Shown piece by piece: positions 1-9,795 of a stretch of DNA of 64,000 bases. A program made the position numbers and the translations under genes. Location of the stretch: the NCBI RefSeq assembly GCF_001584335.1, contig NZ_LSBB01000020.1, forward strand, positions 682,001 to 746,000. The letters run 5' to 3'. The stretch's first letter is position 1. Each line of letters starts with the position of its first letter. The stretch comes from Bacillus atrophaeus (lineage in GTDB: Bacteria > Bacillota > Bacilli > Bacillales > Bacillaceae). The notes under the pieces were generated by a model that did not search any database, was not told where the DNA came from, and worked only from the letters and a program-made list of their open reading frames with translations.

Positions 1-488
1 GGGGAGAAGAAGCGGAAAGCCTTGCCGAACACGGGATTCCTTTTGAGATTGTGCCGGGCATTACCTCAGGCATCGCAGCACCGGCTTACGCCGGCATTCC
101 CGTCACTCACAGGGATGCAAGCTCAAACGTGGCGTTTGTGACAGGGCACTATCAAAAAGAAGAAAACTTTGAGGAAAAATGGAAAGCGCTGGCGACAGGT
201 ATTGATACCCTTGTCATCTATATGGGAATCAAAAATGTCAGGCAGATTGAAAGGCTTCTTCTAGAAAACGGGCGTGACGGCGCGACACCGGCAGCCTTTA
301 TCCATTGGGGCACAACGGATAAACAAAAATCTGTCATCTGTACATTGGATACTCTTTCAGAAACAGTGATAAATAAAGACATCAAGAATCCGAGTTTAAT
401 CGTCATTGGTGATGTTGTGAATTTTCATTATAAGCTTGAATGGTTTGAATCAGATGTAAAAAAACAAGATTTGAGCGAGGCGCTGTAA
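1..488 (+). CDS. ylnD: Uroporphyrinogen-III C-methyltransferase (SUMT), 3' part
   Basis: The gene enters from the left edge. The frame is open from base 3 and reads GEEAESLAEHGIPFEI before VPGITSGIAAPAYAGIPVTHR, so the GTG at 51 is not the true start. The GIPFEIVPGITS and AYAGIPVTHRD stretches, and a later TLVIYMG segment, are typical of the tetrapyrrole methylase fold. The enzyme uses SAM to methylate uroporphyrinogen III to precorrin-2, the first step towards siroheme. It is followed after one base by sirB and then sirC, which complete the pathway. About the first third of a typical 250-260 residue protein is missing because of the window edge. Confidence 0.93.
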   Translation, partial: GEEAESLAEHGIPFEIVPGITSGIAAPAYAGIPVTHRDASSNVAFVTGHYQKEENFEEKWKALATGIDTLVIYMGIKNVRQIERLLLENGRDGATPAAFIHWGTTDKQKSVICTLDTLSETVINKDIKNPSLIVIGDVVNFHYKLEWFESDVKKQDLSEAL

Positions 489-489
489 T

Positions 490-1275
490 ATGAAACAAGC
501 AGTATTATACGTTGGTCATGGAAGCCGGCTGAAACAGGCGCAAAAAGAAGCGGCAGCATTTTTACAAGGATGCAAGGCGCATGTCTCCGCGCCAATTCAG
601 GAAATCAGTTTTTTAGAATTGCAGGAGCCGTCAATTAAGACGGGCTTTGAAGCATGTATAAAGCAAGGTGCCACTCACATAGCGGTGGTGCCTCTGCTTC
701 TTTTAACGGCAGCTCATGCAAAGAAAGATATTCCCGAAGAAATTGCGTGCGCTGCCGCCCGTTATCCTGCAGTCAACATCACATACGGTAAGCCGATCGG
801 GGTAGACGATGAAGTGGTTAAAGCAGTGTGCAATCGTTTAGAAGAAACAGGTGCTCCTTATGAAAACGCACGAGTTGTGCTGATTGGCAGAGGGAGTTCA
901 GATCCCGCCGTGAAAAAAGATGTCACAGAAATCGCCGAGCGCCTTCAACGGATGGCGCCTGTCAAAGAAGTAATGCCCTGTTTTTTAACCGCGTGCAAAC
1001 CGAATTATCGGAACGTTTTTTCACAATTGAAACAAGGTGACGGCACTCCGGTCTTTGTTGTGCCGTACTTGCTGTTTACCGGTATGCTGATGAGTGAGAT
1101 TGAGAAAGAAGTGAAAAAGCTTCGAGACGTTAATCCGCATATCTATCTCGCCGCATATCTCGGTTTTCATCCTCATGTAAAAACCGCCTTTTTACATCGT
1201 GTGAATGAAACCATAGAAAATCAAAACGGTCAGTTTTATTTTGACAGAGGTTTATATGCTGCCGCTTCACATTAG
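490..1275 (+). CDS. sirB: Sirohydrochlorin ferrochelatase SirB
   Basis: This 261-residue protein belongs to the CbiX/SirB class II chelatases, which insert Fe2+ into sirohydrochlorin to make siroheme, the cofactor of sulfite and nitrite reductases. The N-terminus has the YVGHGSR motif with His10, and FLELQEP places Glu43 in the metal-binding position known for SirB. A second chelatase half follows (VVLIGRGSSDP, then TACKPNYRNVF), so the protein is an internally duplicated long form. The ATG follows the upstream stop by one base and the 3' end overlaps sirC by 20 bases, indicating translational coupling in a siroheme operon (ylnE in B. subtilis). Confidence 0.95.
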   Translation: MKQAVLYVGHGSRLKQAQKEAAAFLQGCKAHVSAPIQEISFLELQEPSIKTGFEACIKQGATHIAVVPLLLLTAAHAKKDIPEEIACAAARYPAVNITYGKPIGVDDEVVKAVCNRLEETGAPYENARVVLIGRGSSDPAVKKDVTEIAERLQRMAPVKEVMPCFLTACKPNYRNVFSQLKQGDGTPVFVVPYLLFTGMLMSEIEKEVKKLRDVNPHIYLAAYLGFHPHVKTAFLHRVNETIENQNGQFYFDRGLYAAASH

Positions 1276-1744
1276 CCTGCGTGACAGGAAGGTCGTAATA
1301 GCGGGCGGCGGAAAGATTGCCCTGCGCAGGGTGAAAACGGTGCTTACCGAAGGGGCGGATATCACCCTGATCAGTCCGCGCGCGCTGCCTGAAATCAAGG
1401 TGATGGCAGAGGAACATCAGATCCGTTGGATACCGCGGAAAATTGACCAAGAAGACCTCCGCGAGGCATTTCTGATTATTGCCGCTACAGATGACGCAGG
1501 CGTCAATGAGCAGATCGCAAAGAACGCCTCTCCTTCTCAGCTTGTCAATTGTGTGAGTGCCGCAGAGCTTGGCAACGTGTATATGCCGAAAATCGTCCAA
1601 AAAGGGCATATTAAGGTTTCAGTTGCCACAAATGGAGCCAGTCCGAAGCACACAAAGCTGCTTGCAGAAAAAATTGATCAGCTGATTGACGAGGAATGTA
1701 TTCTTGAGGTTGAGAGACTATATAAAAAAAGAAGAAATACATAA
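1256..1744 (+). CDS. sirC: Precorrin-2 dehydrogenase SirC
   Basis: The protein oxidises precorrin-2 to sirohydrochlorin with NAD+, the step between the SUMT and chelatase reactions. It opens MLPLHISL and has a nucleotide-binding VVIAGGGKIALRR loop near residue 15. The later segment VSVATNGASPKHTK is typical of the CysG/Met8 dehydrogenase part. I chose the ATG at 1256 (162 residues) over the in-frame TTG at 1241 because AGAGG at 1246-1250 lies just before it. The first 20 bases overlap sirB. A hairpin terminator directly follows the stop codon, so this is the last gene of the siroheme operon (ylnF in B. subtilis). Confidence 0.94.
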   Translation: MLPLHISLRDRKVVIAGGGKIALRRVKTVLTEGADITLISPRALPEIKVMAEEHQIRWIPRKIDQEDLREAFLIIAATDDAGVNEQIAKNASPSQLVNCVSAAELGNVYMPKIVQKGHIKVSVATNGASPKHTKLLAEKIDQLIDEECILEVERLYKKRRNT

Positions 1745-1776
1745 AGAACTGCCGCATACACGGCAGTTCTTTGTCG
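1743..1776 (+). terminator. Terminator after sirC, probably bidirectional
   Basis: A perfect 12-bp stem (AAAGAACTGCCG with CGGCAGTTCTTT) closes a six-base loop, CATACA, and starts in the sirC stop codon. The plus-strand T tract is short. On the minus strand the stem leads into a T-rich run, so it may also stop rqcH transcripts arriving from the right. Confidence 0.8.
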
Positions 1777-1842
1777 TTGATCAAATTGCGAAGCAGCAGA
1801 GCGAAAGAATGCTATGCTGTCAGCCCTTACACCTACAAAACA

Positions 1843-3555
1843 TCAGCTTTTTTTCAGCTGGATCACGACATCAGCATCTGGTGTTACAAACACGGTATGC
1901 TGGCTGTCATAAGTGACAAAACCGGGCTTTGCTCCGTTTGGCTTTTTCACATGTCTGATCTTTGTATAATCCACCGGAACAGAGCCGGATTCTTTTGCTT
2001 TAGAAAAATAGGCTGCGATCGTAGCTGCTTCAAGGATGGACTGCTCATCCGGATCACTGTTTCGGATCACTACATGAGAACCAGGGATATCTTTGGTATG
2101 CAGCCAAATATCGTCTCTTGCAGCGGCTTTTGTTGTTAAATACTCATTTTGTTTATTGTTTTTCCCGACTAAAATCGTAAGTCCTGTTGAGGATTCATAT
2201 GTTTCTAGAACAGGCGTGTGCTGCTTTTGTTTTTTCTGTCCTCTTTGCTGCTTAGGCCGCAAATATTTTCCTTCCACTAGCTCTTCCCGTATTTCACTTA
2301 TGTCTCTTGGAGAGGCGGAGGACAGCTGCTGAATGAGCTGATCAAAGTATTCAATCTCTTTTTCTGCAAGGCTGATCTGTTCTTTTACGACAGCAACTGA
2401 GTTCTTCGCCTTTTGATACTTTGTAAAGTACGCCTGCGCGTTTTCGGAAGGCGTTTTGTTCGGATTCAGAGGAATGGTGATGAGCGGGCTTTCCTCTTCA
2501 TAATAATTTGTGACATCGGCCTCTTTATCGCCTTTTTTCAGCCTGAACAAATTGGCTGTCAGCAGTTCTCCATAGAGCTGATATTCTTTTGCGTTCTCGG
2601 AATGCTGAAGTGTTCTTTCCAGTTTCTTGATTTTATTTGCGTTCTTTTTCCGTTCGTTCGCCACAAAACGTTCAAGATCCTGAGCCTGCTGTTTCACCCG
2701 GTCACGCTCTGCTTTTCCAAAATAAAAACGGTCTAACAGTTCACTGAGCGAATCGAAACGGCGTCCGTCCCCTTTCAGGTGGGTCAGCTTAAGAAGATAG
2801 AAATATTCCTTCCCGTTTGCCGTTGTAAGTTCTGGTGCGAACTTACACTCTTTCATTGTGCCAAAGAGATCCAAAAGCGCTTTAGGCAATGTAACTTTGT
2901 TTGCGAGCCCGGCCCTGAAAACAGCTTCTTTTGCAAAAAGCGGGGAGACGCCGGAAAACGTATCAACGATCTGTTTGTCAAGCTTGCCTTCCTGAAAGCT
3001 GAGATGCCGCAGAATATCATCCTCAGTTGCCTCCAAAGGAGACATCTTATTTTGCGCGGGCGGCACTTTATAATCATAACCCGGCAGCACGGTCCGGTAG
3101 CTGTTAACAGACGGTGATAAATGTTTAAGCCCGTCTATGATGGTATTTTCAAGCCCGTCCGTAAGAATAATATTGCTGTGGCGGCCCATAATTTCAACAT
3201 AAAGCTTACGGACGGTTTCATCCCCGATTTCATTCCGGCTTTTAATATGGAATATCATAATTCTGTCCATGCCTGATTGTTCAATGCTTTCAATAAAGCC
3301 TCCCTCGATGTGCTTTCTCAGCAACATACAAAACATAGGCGGCTCGCTCGGATTTTCATACGTCTGATTTGTCAGGTGCACCCGTGAATAGCTTGGGTGG
3401 GCTGATAATAATAATTTTTGGTTTTTTCCGTTGGCCCGGATATGAAAAATTACATCATGTTTAAAAGGCTGATGGATTTTTGTAATCCGTCCTCCTGTAA
3501 TCCGTTCATTTAATTCGTGTGTCATTCCGTATGTAAACATGCCATCAAACGACAT
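1843..3555 (-). CDS. rqcH: Ribosome quality control factor RqcH (NFACT family)
   Basis: RqcH is the bacterial Rqc2/NEMF homologue. It binds obstructed 50S subunits carrying peptidyl-tRNA, recruits tRNA-Ala and drives C-terminal alanine tailing that marks the stalled peptide for degradation. Starting at the MSFDGMF methionine gives 570 residues and puts the key Asp97-Arg98 pair (GMDRIM) at the published subtilis numbering, which supports this start. AGAGGGTG precedes the ATG; an in-frame TTG two codons upstream is too close to it. The order is NFACT-N, a coiled-coil middle (about 265-420) and a C-terminal NFACT-R region with [16 protein letters not shown]. It is divergent from yloB (yloA in B. 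subtilis). Confidence 0.96.
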   Translation of the reverse strand: MSFDGMFTYGMTHELNERITGGRITKIHQPFKHDVIFHIRANGKNQKLLLSAHPSYSRVHLTNQTYENPSEPPMFCMLLRKHIEGGFIESIEQSGMDRIMIFHIKSRNEIGDETVRKLYVEIMGRHSNIILTDGLENTIIDGLKHLSPSVNSYRTVLPGYDYKVPPAQNKMSPLEATEDDILRHLSFQEGKLDKQIVDTFSGVSPLFAKEAVFRAGLANKVTLPKALLDLFGTMKECKFAPELTTANGKEYFYLLKLTHLKGDGRRFDSLSELLDRFYFGKAERDRVKQQAQDLERFVANERKKNANKIKKLERTLQHSENAKEYQLYGELLTANLFRLKKGDKEADVTNYYEEESPLITIPLNPNKTPSENAQAYFTKYQKAKNSVAVVKEQISLAEKEIEYFDQLIQQLSSASPRDISEIREELVEGKYLRPKQQRGQKKQKQHTPVLETYESSTGLTILVGKNNKQNEYLTTKAAARDDIWLHTKDIPGSHVVIRNSDPDEQSILEAATIAAYFSKAKESGSVPVDYTKIRHVKKPNGAKPGFVTYDSQHTVFVTPDADVVIQLKKS

Positions 3556-3595
3556 ATGCAAAACACCCTCTTCTTATTAAATCCTGCATTCGATA

Positions 3596-3624
3596 ATTAT
3601 AGCATGAAATGGGACGAGTCAGAA
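3596..3624 (-). promoter_or_regulatory. Extended -10 promoter for rqcH
   Basis: Read on the minus strand, a perfect TATAAT (3601 to 3596) is preceded by TGC, giving an extended -10. There is no good -35 at 17 bp, which extended -10 promoters tolerate. Transcription should start near 3589, about 34 bases before the rqcH ATG. Confidence 0.62.
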
Positions 3625-3679
3625 TAAGCTTGCTTATAGAGTGATATCTCTAAAGAAAGCAGGGGAGTGGACGAGTCGA

Positions 3680-6352
3680 ATGAAGTTTCATGAAATGGAA
3701 CAAACCGATTTGGTAGAAGCAACAAACACGTCCATGAAACAGGGTTTAACAGAGAAAGAGGTGAAAAAGCGCCTCGAAACGCACGGGCCGAACGAGCTGC
3801 AAGAAGGCAAAAAAACATCAGCGCTTGTTTTGTTTTTCTCACAGTTTAAGGATTTTATGGTGCTTGTGCTGCTTGCGGCGACTCTCATTTCCGGTTTTCT
3901 GGGCGAATATGTAGACGCAATCGCCATTATTGCGATTGTATTTGTCAATGGTATACTTGGGTTTTTTCAAGAAAGGCGCGCTGAACAATCGCTGCAAGCT
4001 TTAAAAGAGTTATCGACACCGCATGTCATGGCGCTCAGGGAGGGAAGCTGGGCGAAAATCCCTTCAAAAGAGCTTGTGCCCGGTGATATTGTGAAATTTG
4101 CAAGCGGCGACCGAATTGGCGCAGATGTCCGGATTGTCGAGGCGAAGAGCCTTGAAATTGAAGAGTCCGCATTAACCGGAGAATCCCTGCCGGTTGTCAA
4201 ACATGCGGATAAGTTGAAAAAGCCCGATGTCTCGCTTGGTGATATTACAAATATGGCCTTTATGGGGACGATCGTCACGCGAGGAAGCGGTGTCGGCATT
4301 GTTGTAGGCACAGGAATGAAGACGGCTATGGGAAAAATTGCTGACATGCTTGAATCAGCGGGAACTTTTTCTACACCGCTGCAAAGAAGGCTGGAGCAGC
4401 TGGGGAAAATCTTAATCGTCGTTGCTTTGCTGCTGACCGTTCTTGTCGTAGCTGTCGGCGTCATTCAAGGACATGACCTGTACAGTATGTTTTTAGCCGG
4501 TGTGTCATTGGCAGTAGCCGCCATTCCGGAGGGGCTGCCGGCAATCGTCACAGTGGCTTTGTCACTCGGCGTACAGCGGATGATTAAACAGAAATCGATT
4601 GTCAGAAAACTGCCTGCCGTTGAAACGCTCGGGTGCGCGTCTATTATTTGTTCAGACAAAACGGGCACCATGACCCAGAACAAAATGACAGTCACACACG
4701 TTTGGTCAGGCGGGAAGACATGGAATGTATCAGGAGTCGGTTACGAGCCGAAAGGGGCTTTTACACTTAACGGAAAAGAAACAAGCGCAGACCATCATAA
4801 ACCGCTTCAGCAGATGCTATTATATGGCGCGCTGTGTAACACATCGATTATTGAGAAAAAAGACGGCGAATATATTCTTGACGGCGATCCGACAGAAGGG
4901 GCTCTTTTGACGGCAGCAAGAAAAGCTGGCTTTTCTAATGACTTTGTACAATCTCATTACCGGGTGATAGAAGAGTTTCCGTTCGATTCCGACCGCAAGA
5001 TGATGACTGTCATCGTGGAGGACAGGGACAAAAAACAATACGTGATCACCAAAGGCGCGCCCGATGTACTGATGCAGCGTTCCGCCAACATTTTTTACGG
5101 CGGATCGGCTGAGCTTTTTACTAAAGGGAGAAAGTCAGAAGCGGATGCCGTATTGAAAGATTTGGCTTCGCAGGCGCTCAGAACAATCGCTGTTGCCTTT
5201 AAACCGCTGAAAGCCGGGGAAAAACCGACGATGGAGCAGGCTGAAAAAGACCTGACCTTGCTTGGGCTTTCCGGCATCATTGATCCGCCGCGGCCGGAAG
5301 TCAGACAGGCAATTAAAGAATGCCGGGAAGCGGGAATTAAAACGGTCATGATAACAGGAGATCATGTTGAAACCGCCAAAGCAATCGCGAAAGATTTGCG
5401 CCTGCTTCCGAAACGCGGAAAAATCATGGACGGCCAGATGCTCAATGAGCTTTCATCCGAAGAGCTTGCAGGTGTTGTCGATGACGTGTATGTATTTGCC
5501 CGTGTATCGCCTGAACATAAGTTGAAAATTGTAAAAGCGTATCAGGAAAACGGCCACATCGTCGCCATGACAGGTGACGGAGTAAATGACGCCCCTGCCA
5601 TCAAACAGGCTGACATCGGCGTGGCCATGGGTATTACAGGAACAGATGTAGCGAAAGAAGCCTCATCGCTCGTTCTCGTCGATGATAATTTCGCAACCAT
5701 CAAATCAGCGATTAAAGAAGGCCGGAATATCTATGAAAATATTAGAAAGTTTGTCCGGTACCTGCTGGCATCAAATGTCGGAGAAATTTTAGTCATGCTC
5801 TTTGCCATGCTCTTGGCACTGCCGCTGCCGCTGGTGCCGATTCAAATTTTGTGGGTGAACCTGGTGACGGACGGACTGCCGGCCATGGCGCTCGGGATGG
5901 ACCAGCCGGAAGGCGACGTGATGAAACGGAAGCCGCGTCAGCCGAAAGAAGGGGTTTTTGCCAGGAAGCTTGGATGGAAGGTTATATCAAGAGGGTTCTT
6001 AATAGGTATCGCAACACTGCTGGCTTTCATTATCGTGTATCACCGCAATCCTGAAAATTTGGCATATGCCCAGACGGTTGCGTTTGCGACATTGGTGCTT
6101 GCCCAGCTGATTCATGTTTTTGACTGCAGAAGCGAAACGTCCATTTTTGATAGAAATCCGTTTGAAAATCTATATTTAATAGGAGCGGTTCTGTCATCCA
6201 TTTTGCTCATGGTTATCGTCATCTACTATCCTGCGCTCCAGCCGATTTTCCACACCGTTCCGATAAAACCGGGAGACTGGCTTTTAGTGATCGGTATGTC
6301 GGCCATTCCTACTTTTTTGCTGGCCGGGTCACTTTTGACAAGAAAAAAATAA
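3680..6352 (+). CDS. yloB: P-type Ca2+-transporting ATPase YloB
   Basis: This is an 890-residue P2A calcium pump of the SERCA/PMR1 type in the membrane. Visible are the actuator motif ALTGESLPV, the Ca2+-site helix AAIPEGLPA, the phosphorylation site SDKTGTMT with Asp326, the ATP-site segment ITKGAPDVL, the hinge [11 protein letters not shown], and a hydrophobic C-terminal block with [16 protein letters not shown]. subtilis YloB was reported as a Ca2+ ATPase made during sporulation. I start at MKFHEME (3680) rather than the upstream in-frame start at 3641. AGGGGAG lies about 12 bases upstream, slightly far. A promoter for the next gene lies inside its 3' end. Confidence 0.95.
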   Translation: MKFHEMEQTDLVEATNTSMKQGLTEKEVKKRLETHGPNELQEGKKTSALVLFFSQFKDFMVLVLLAATLISGFLGEYVDAIAIIAIVFVNGILGFFQERRAEQSLQALKELSTPHVMALREGSWAKIPSKELVPGDIVKFASGDRIGADVRIVEAKSLEIEESALTGESLPVVKHADKLKKPDVSLGDITNMAFMGTIVTRGSGVGIVVGTGMKTAMGKIADMLESAGTFSTPLQRRLEQLGKILIVVALLLTVLVVAVGVIQGHDLYSMFLAGVSLAVAAIPEGLPAIVTVALSLGVQRMIKQKSIVRKLPAVETLGCASIICSDKTGTMTQNKMTVTHVWSGGKTWNVSGVGYEPKGAFTLNGKETSADHHKPLQQMLLYGALCNTSIIEKKDGEYILDGDPTEGALLTAARKAGFSNDFVQSHYRVIEEFPFDSDRKMMTVIVEDRDKKQYVITKGAPDVLMQRSANIFYGGSAELFTKGRKSEADAVLKDLASQALRTIAVAFKPLKAGEKPTMEQAEKDLTLLGLSGIIDPPRPEVRQAIKECREAGIKTVMITGDHVETAKAIAKDLRLLPKRGKIMDGQMLNELSSEELAGVVDDVYVFARVSPEHKLKIVKAYQENGHIVAMTGDGVNDAPAIKQADIGVAMGITGTDVAKEASSLVLVDDNFATIKSAIKEGRNIYENIRKFVRYLLASNVGEILVMLFAMLLALPLPLVPIQILWVNLVTDGLPAMALGMDQPEGDVMKRKPRQPKEGVFARKLGWKVISRGFLIGIATLLAFIIVYHRNPENLAYAQTVAFATLVLAQLIHVFDCRSETSIFDRNPFENLYLIGAVLSSILLMVIVIYYPALQPIFHTVPIKPGDWLLVIGMSAIPTFLLAGSLLTRKK

Positions 6353-6363
6353 ATTCGTATGAT
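6335..6363 (+). promoter_or_regulatory. Sigma-A promoter overlapping the yloB 3' end
   Basis: TTGACA (6335-6340), 17 bp and TATGAT (6358-6363) form a near-consensus sigma-A promoter spanning the yloB stop codon. A perfect TATAAT overlaps at 6363-6368 but would need a 22-bp spacer. Transcription should start near 6370 and serve yloC and the genes after it. Confidence 0.7.
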
Positions 6364-6372
6364 ATAATCTTA

Positions 6373-6405
6373 GGGGTAATAGCATGTCTATTGCCTTTTT
6401 ATTTT
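6373..6405 (+). terminator. Hairpin and T tract after yloB
   Basis: GGTAATAG (6375-6382) pairs with CTATTGCC (6388-6395), with one G-T pair, around a CATGT loop, and TTTTTATTTT follows. It looks like the yloB terminator, but it begins only a few bases after the predicted start of the yloC transcript. Confidence 0.62.
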
Positions 6406-6433
6406 GAGAACAGGGAAGAATTGGGTGTTTGAT

Positions 6434-7309
6434 ATGATACGGAGTATGACAGGCTTCGGCACAGCAAGCAAAACACAAGATGATCTCTCTGTAACCGTTG
6501 AGTTGAAATCTGTGAACTATCGGTTCAAAGAAGTCAATGCTCGTTTGCCCAGGCCTTTGCTATATTTAGAAGATAAACTGAAACAGATTATTTTACAGAA
6601 TATACAGCGCGGCAGAATTGAGCTTTTTGTATCCGTTGACAGCGAGTCGCTCGTACAGAGAAGCGTAAAGGTTGATTGGGCGCTGCTGGATGAGTTTGTC
6701 ACCGCTGCCGGTGAAATAAAAAAACGCTACAGCTTAACCGCTGAACCTGGTGTTATGGAATTGTTACAGTTAGAGCAAGCGGTGCAAATCCGTGAAAAAC
6801 AAACACAGCACGACAAGCTTGAGGAATTTTTAACGGAGGCCGTTGAGGAAGCGGTGAAAGGCCTTTGTGAGATGCGGACAAAAGAAGGGCTGCTTCTAAA
6901 GGAAGACTGCCTCGAACATCTCGACCGGCTTGAAACGCTTGCCGCACAGGTGAAAGCGCATGCTCCCGCGGTTGTGAAACAATATCAGGAGCGGCTGTAC
7001 ACCAGGATGAAGGAATGGACGGAAGATGCGCTGGACGAGAGCAGGCTGATAACGGAATGCGCCATCTTTGCGGATCGTTCTGACATTACGGAGGAGATTA
7101 CCAGGCTGAAGAGCCATTTCGCACAATTCCGTGATATATTGGCTGAAGGAGGAATTGTCGGACGAAAACTCGACTTCCTCGTACAGGAGCTTAACCGCGA
7201 AGTAAACACCATCGGCTCAAAAGCAAATGATCATCAGATCACAAAGCTTGTCGTCGAAATGAAAAGTTCTATTGAAAAAATAAAAGAACAAGTGCAAAAT
7301 ATAGAATAG
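6434..7309 (+). CDS. yloC: YicC-family endoribonuclease YloC
   Basis: This 291-residue protein starts MIRSMTGFG, the signature of the YicC/YloC family. The N-terminal YicC-like half contains SVNYRFKEVNARLPR. The C-terminal DUF1732 half carries EEITRLKSHFAQF, GRKLDFLVQELNREVNTIGSKA and a final helix with KSSIEKIKEQ. Family members have been reported as a distinct class of endoribonuclease acting on small or structured RNAs. The ATG at 6434 has GGGTG six bases upstream; the upstream in-frame start at 6404 lies within the hairpin's T tract and is less likely. It heads a block running into remA, gmk and rpoZ. Confidence 0.92.
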   Translation: MIRSMTGFGTASKTQDDLSVTVELKSVNYRFKEVNARLPRPLLYLEDKLKQIILQNIQRGRIELFVSVDSESLVQRSVKVDWALLDEFVTAAGEIKKRYSLTAEPGVMELLQLEQAVQIREKQTQHDKLEEFLTEAVEEAVKGLCEMRTKEGLLLKEDCLEHLDRLETLAAQVKAHAPAVVKQYQERLYTRMKEWTEDALDESRLITECAIFADRSDITEEITRLKSHFAQFRDILAEGGIVGRKLDFLVQELNREVNTIGSKANDHQITKLVVEMKSSIEKIKEQVQNIE

Positions 7310-7337
7310 CGACTGTGCGTATTGTTTACAGACGGTC

Positions 7338-7357
7338 TCTCTAGGCTAGACTAGAGA
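7338..7357 (+). other. Hairpin in the yloC-remA gap
   Basis: TCTCTAG (7338-7344) and CTAGAGA (7351-7357) form a perfect 7-bp stem around GCTAGA. A weak T run (TATTTTAC) follows, 17 bases before the remA SD. It could be a weak attenuator, an RNA-processing site or a DNA-binding palindrome; the sequence does not decide. Confidence 0.35.
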
Positions 7358-7385
7358 CGTCTATTTTACAGGGGGAACGTAGAAG

Positions 7386-8277
<892 letters not shown>

Positions 8278-8280
8278 CTT

Positions 8281-8484
8281 ATGTTAGATCCGTCAATCGA
8301 TTCATTAATGAATAAATTAGATTCAAAATACACGCTGGTGACTGTTTCTGCAAGACGCGCGCGTGAAATGCAAATCAAAAAGGACCAGCAGATTGAGCAT
8401 ACCATTTCACACAAATATGTAGGCAAAGCATTGGAAGAAATTGATGCCGGCCTGCTTTTGATTGAAAAGGAAGACCGCGAATAG
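8281..8484 (+). CDS. rpoZ: RNA polymerase omega subunit
   Basis: The 67-residue omega subunit helps RNA polymerase assembly by binding the beta-prime subunit. The central SARRAREMQ segment is the conserved omega core, and [15 protein letters not shown] follows. The ATG lies three bases after the gmk stop, and the SD (GGAGG) lies inside the end of gmk. The gmk-rpoZ pairing is widely conserved. A strong terminator follows. Confidence 0.96.
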   Translation: MLDPSIDSLMNKLDSKYTLVTVSARRAREMQIKKDQQIEHTISHKYVGKALEEIDAGLLLIEKEDRE

Positions 8485-8494
8485 CAGCACACAA

Positions 8495-8531
8495 GTAGCA
8501 ACCTATGACAAGTATAGGTTGTTATTTTTTT
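8495..8531 (+). terminator. Terminator after rpoZ
   Basis: CAACCTAT (8499-8506) pairs with ATAGGTTG (8514-8521) around a seven-base loop, and a T-rich tract follows. It separates the yloC-rpoZ block from coaBC. Confidence 0.82.
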
Positions 8532-8574
8532 CCGTAGGTTTTGTGTGAACGGTGTAAAAAAGGGGGAGAAATCA

Positions 8575-9795
8575 TTGCTTAATAATCGAAATATATTACT
8601 TTGTGTGAGCGGAGGAATTGCCGTTTATAAAGCGTGTGCATTAACGAGCAAGCTTGTGCAGGCCGGAGCAAACGTAAAAGTCATTATGACGGAATCGGCA
8701 TGTCAATTCGTCTCTCCGCTGACTTTTCAGGCGTTAAGCCGCCATGAAGTATATACAGACACATTTAAAGAACAAAATCCAAGCGTCATATCCCATATTG
8801 ATGCGGCTGACTGGGCAGATCTCATCATCGTTGCCCCCGCAACAGCCAATGTTATTGGCAAATTAGCCAACGGGCTGGCAGATGACATGCTGACGACAAC
8901 GCTTTTAGCGTCGGAGGCACCCGTTTGGATTGCGCCGGCCATGAATGTGCATATGTATGACCATCCGGCGGTTAAGCGCAATATTTCAGTCCTATACCAA
9001 GACGGCTTTCGTTTTATTGAGCCAAGTGAAGGTTATTTAGCATGCGGGTACGTCGGAAAAGGAAGATTGGAAGAACCAGAGAATATCGTGAAGCTCGCTG
9101 AAAGCCATTTTTCAGAAGAGACAAACGCTCCGCTCGAGGGAAAGCATGTTGTCATCACAGCCGGTCCGACACGTGAACCTGTTGATCCGGTTCGATTCTT
9201 TACAAACAAATCGACCGGGAAAATGGGCTATGCCGCAGCAGAGGCCGCAATTAGCCTCGGAGCGCGCGTGACCCTAATCTCTGGCCCGGTATCCATTGAT
9301 CCGCCAAAAGGGCTGCATGAATTGATCAGCGTCCAGACTGCTGCGGATATGCGTGAGGCCGTGCTCTCTGTATTCGACTCAAGCGACATCGTCATTAAAA
9401 CGGCTGCGGTTGCCGATTTTACGCCAACATCAGTATCAGACCATAAAATGAAAAAGAAAGACGGCTCGCTTGTTATTGAACTGAAGCGGACCGGGGATAT
9501 TTTAAAAGAGCTTGGCGGGAAAAAACAGCGGCAGATATTAGTCGGGTTCGCAGCAGAAACACAAGACGTCGAGCATTATGCACGAAAAAAACTCGACACG
9601 AAAAATCTTGATATGATCGTAGCCAATAATGTGAAAACAGCAGGTGCCGGCTTTGGCGCTGATACAAACCTTGTCACGTTCTTTTTCAAAGACGGGCGCA
9701 GACGCGAGCTGCCGATACTGTCTAAGTTTGACGTCTCTCTAGAAATTTTCAGAGAAATTGTTGCGTTTTCAGAACAGAGCGTGGAGCGGTCATGA
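8575..9795 (+). CDS. coaBC: Bifunctional CoaBC (phosphopantothenoylcysteine decarboxylase/synthetase)
   Basis: CoaBC performs two steps of coenzyme A synthesis: CTP-dependent ligation of cysteine to 4'-phosphopantothenate, then FMN-dependent decarboxylation. The N-terminal flavoprotein domain (about 1-185) shows ISHIDAADWAD with the catalytic His, the PAMNVHMYDHP loop and the LACGYVGKGR cysteine loop. The C-terminal synthetase domain shows ITAGPTREP, FTNKSTGKMG and a DHKMKKKDG lysine cluster. I start at TTG 8575 (406 residues) because AGGGGGAG ends seven bases upstream; the in-frame alternative at 8545 has no such site. The 3' end overlaps priA by four bases (ATGA). Confidence 0.96.
   Translation: MLNNRNILLCVSGGIAVYKACALTSKLVQAGANVKVIMTESACQFVSPLTFQALSRHEVYTDTFKEQNPSVISHIDAADWADLIIVAPATANVIGKLANGLADDMLTTTLLASEAPVWIAPAMNVHMYDHPAVKRNISVLYQDGFRFIEPSEGYLACGYVGKGRLEEPENIVKLAESHFSEETNAPLEGKHVVITAGPTREPVDPVRFFTNKSTGKMGYAAAEAAISLGARVTLISGPVSIDPPKGLHELISVQTAADMREAVLSVFDSSDIVIKTAAVADFTPTSVSDHKMKKKDGSLVIELKRTGDILKELGGKKQRQILVGFAAETQDVEHYARKKLDTKNLDMIVANNVKTAGAGFGADTNLVTFFFKDGRRRELPILSKFDVSLEIFREIVAFSEQSVERS

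Noticed and set aside
1771..2139. A 122-codon plus-strand frame opposite rqcH
   Set aside because: It is antisense to the conserved NFACT-R coding sequence, has no ribosome site and resembles no family.
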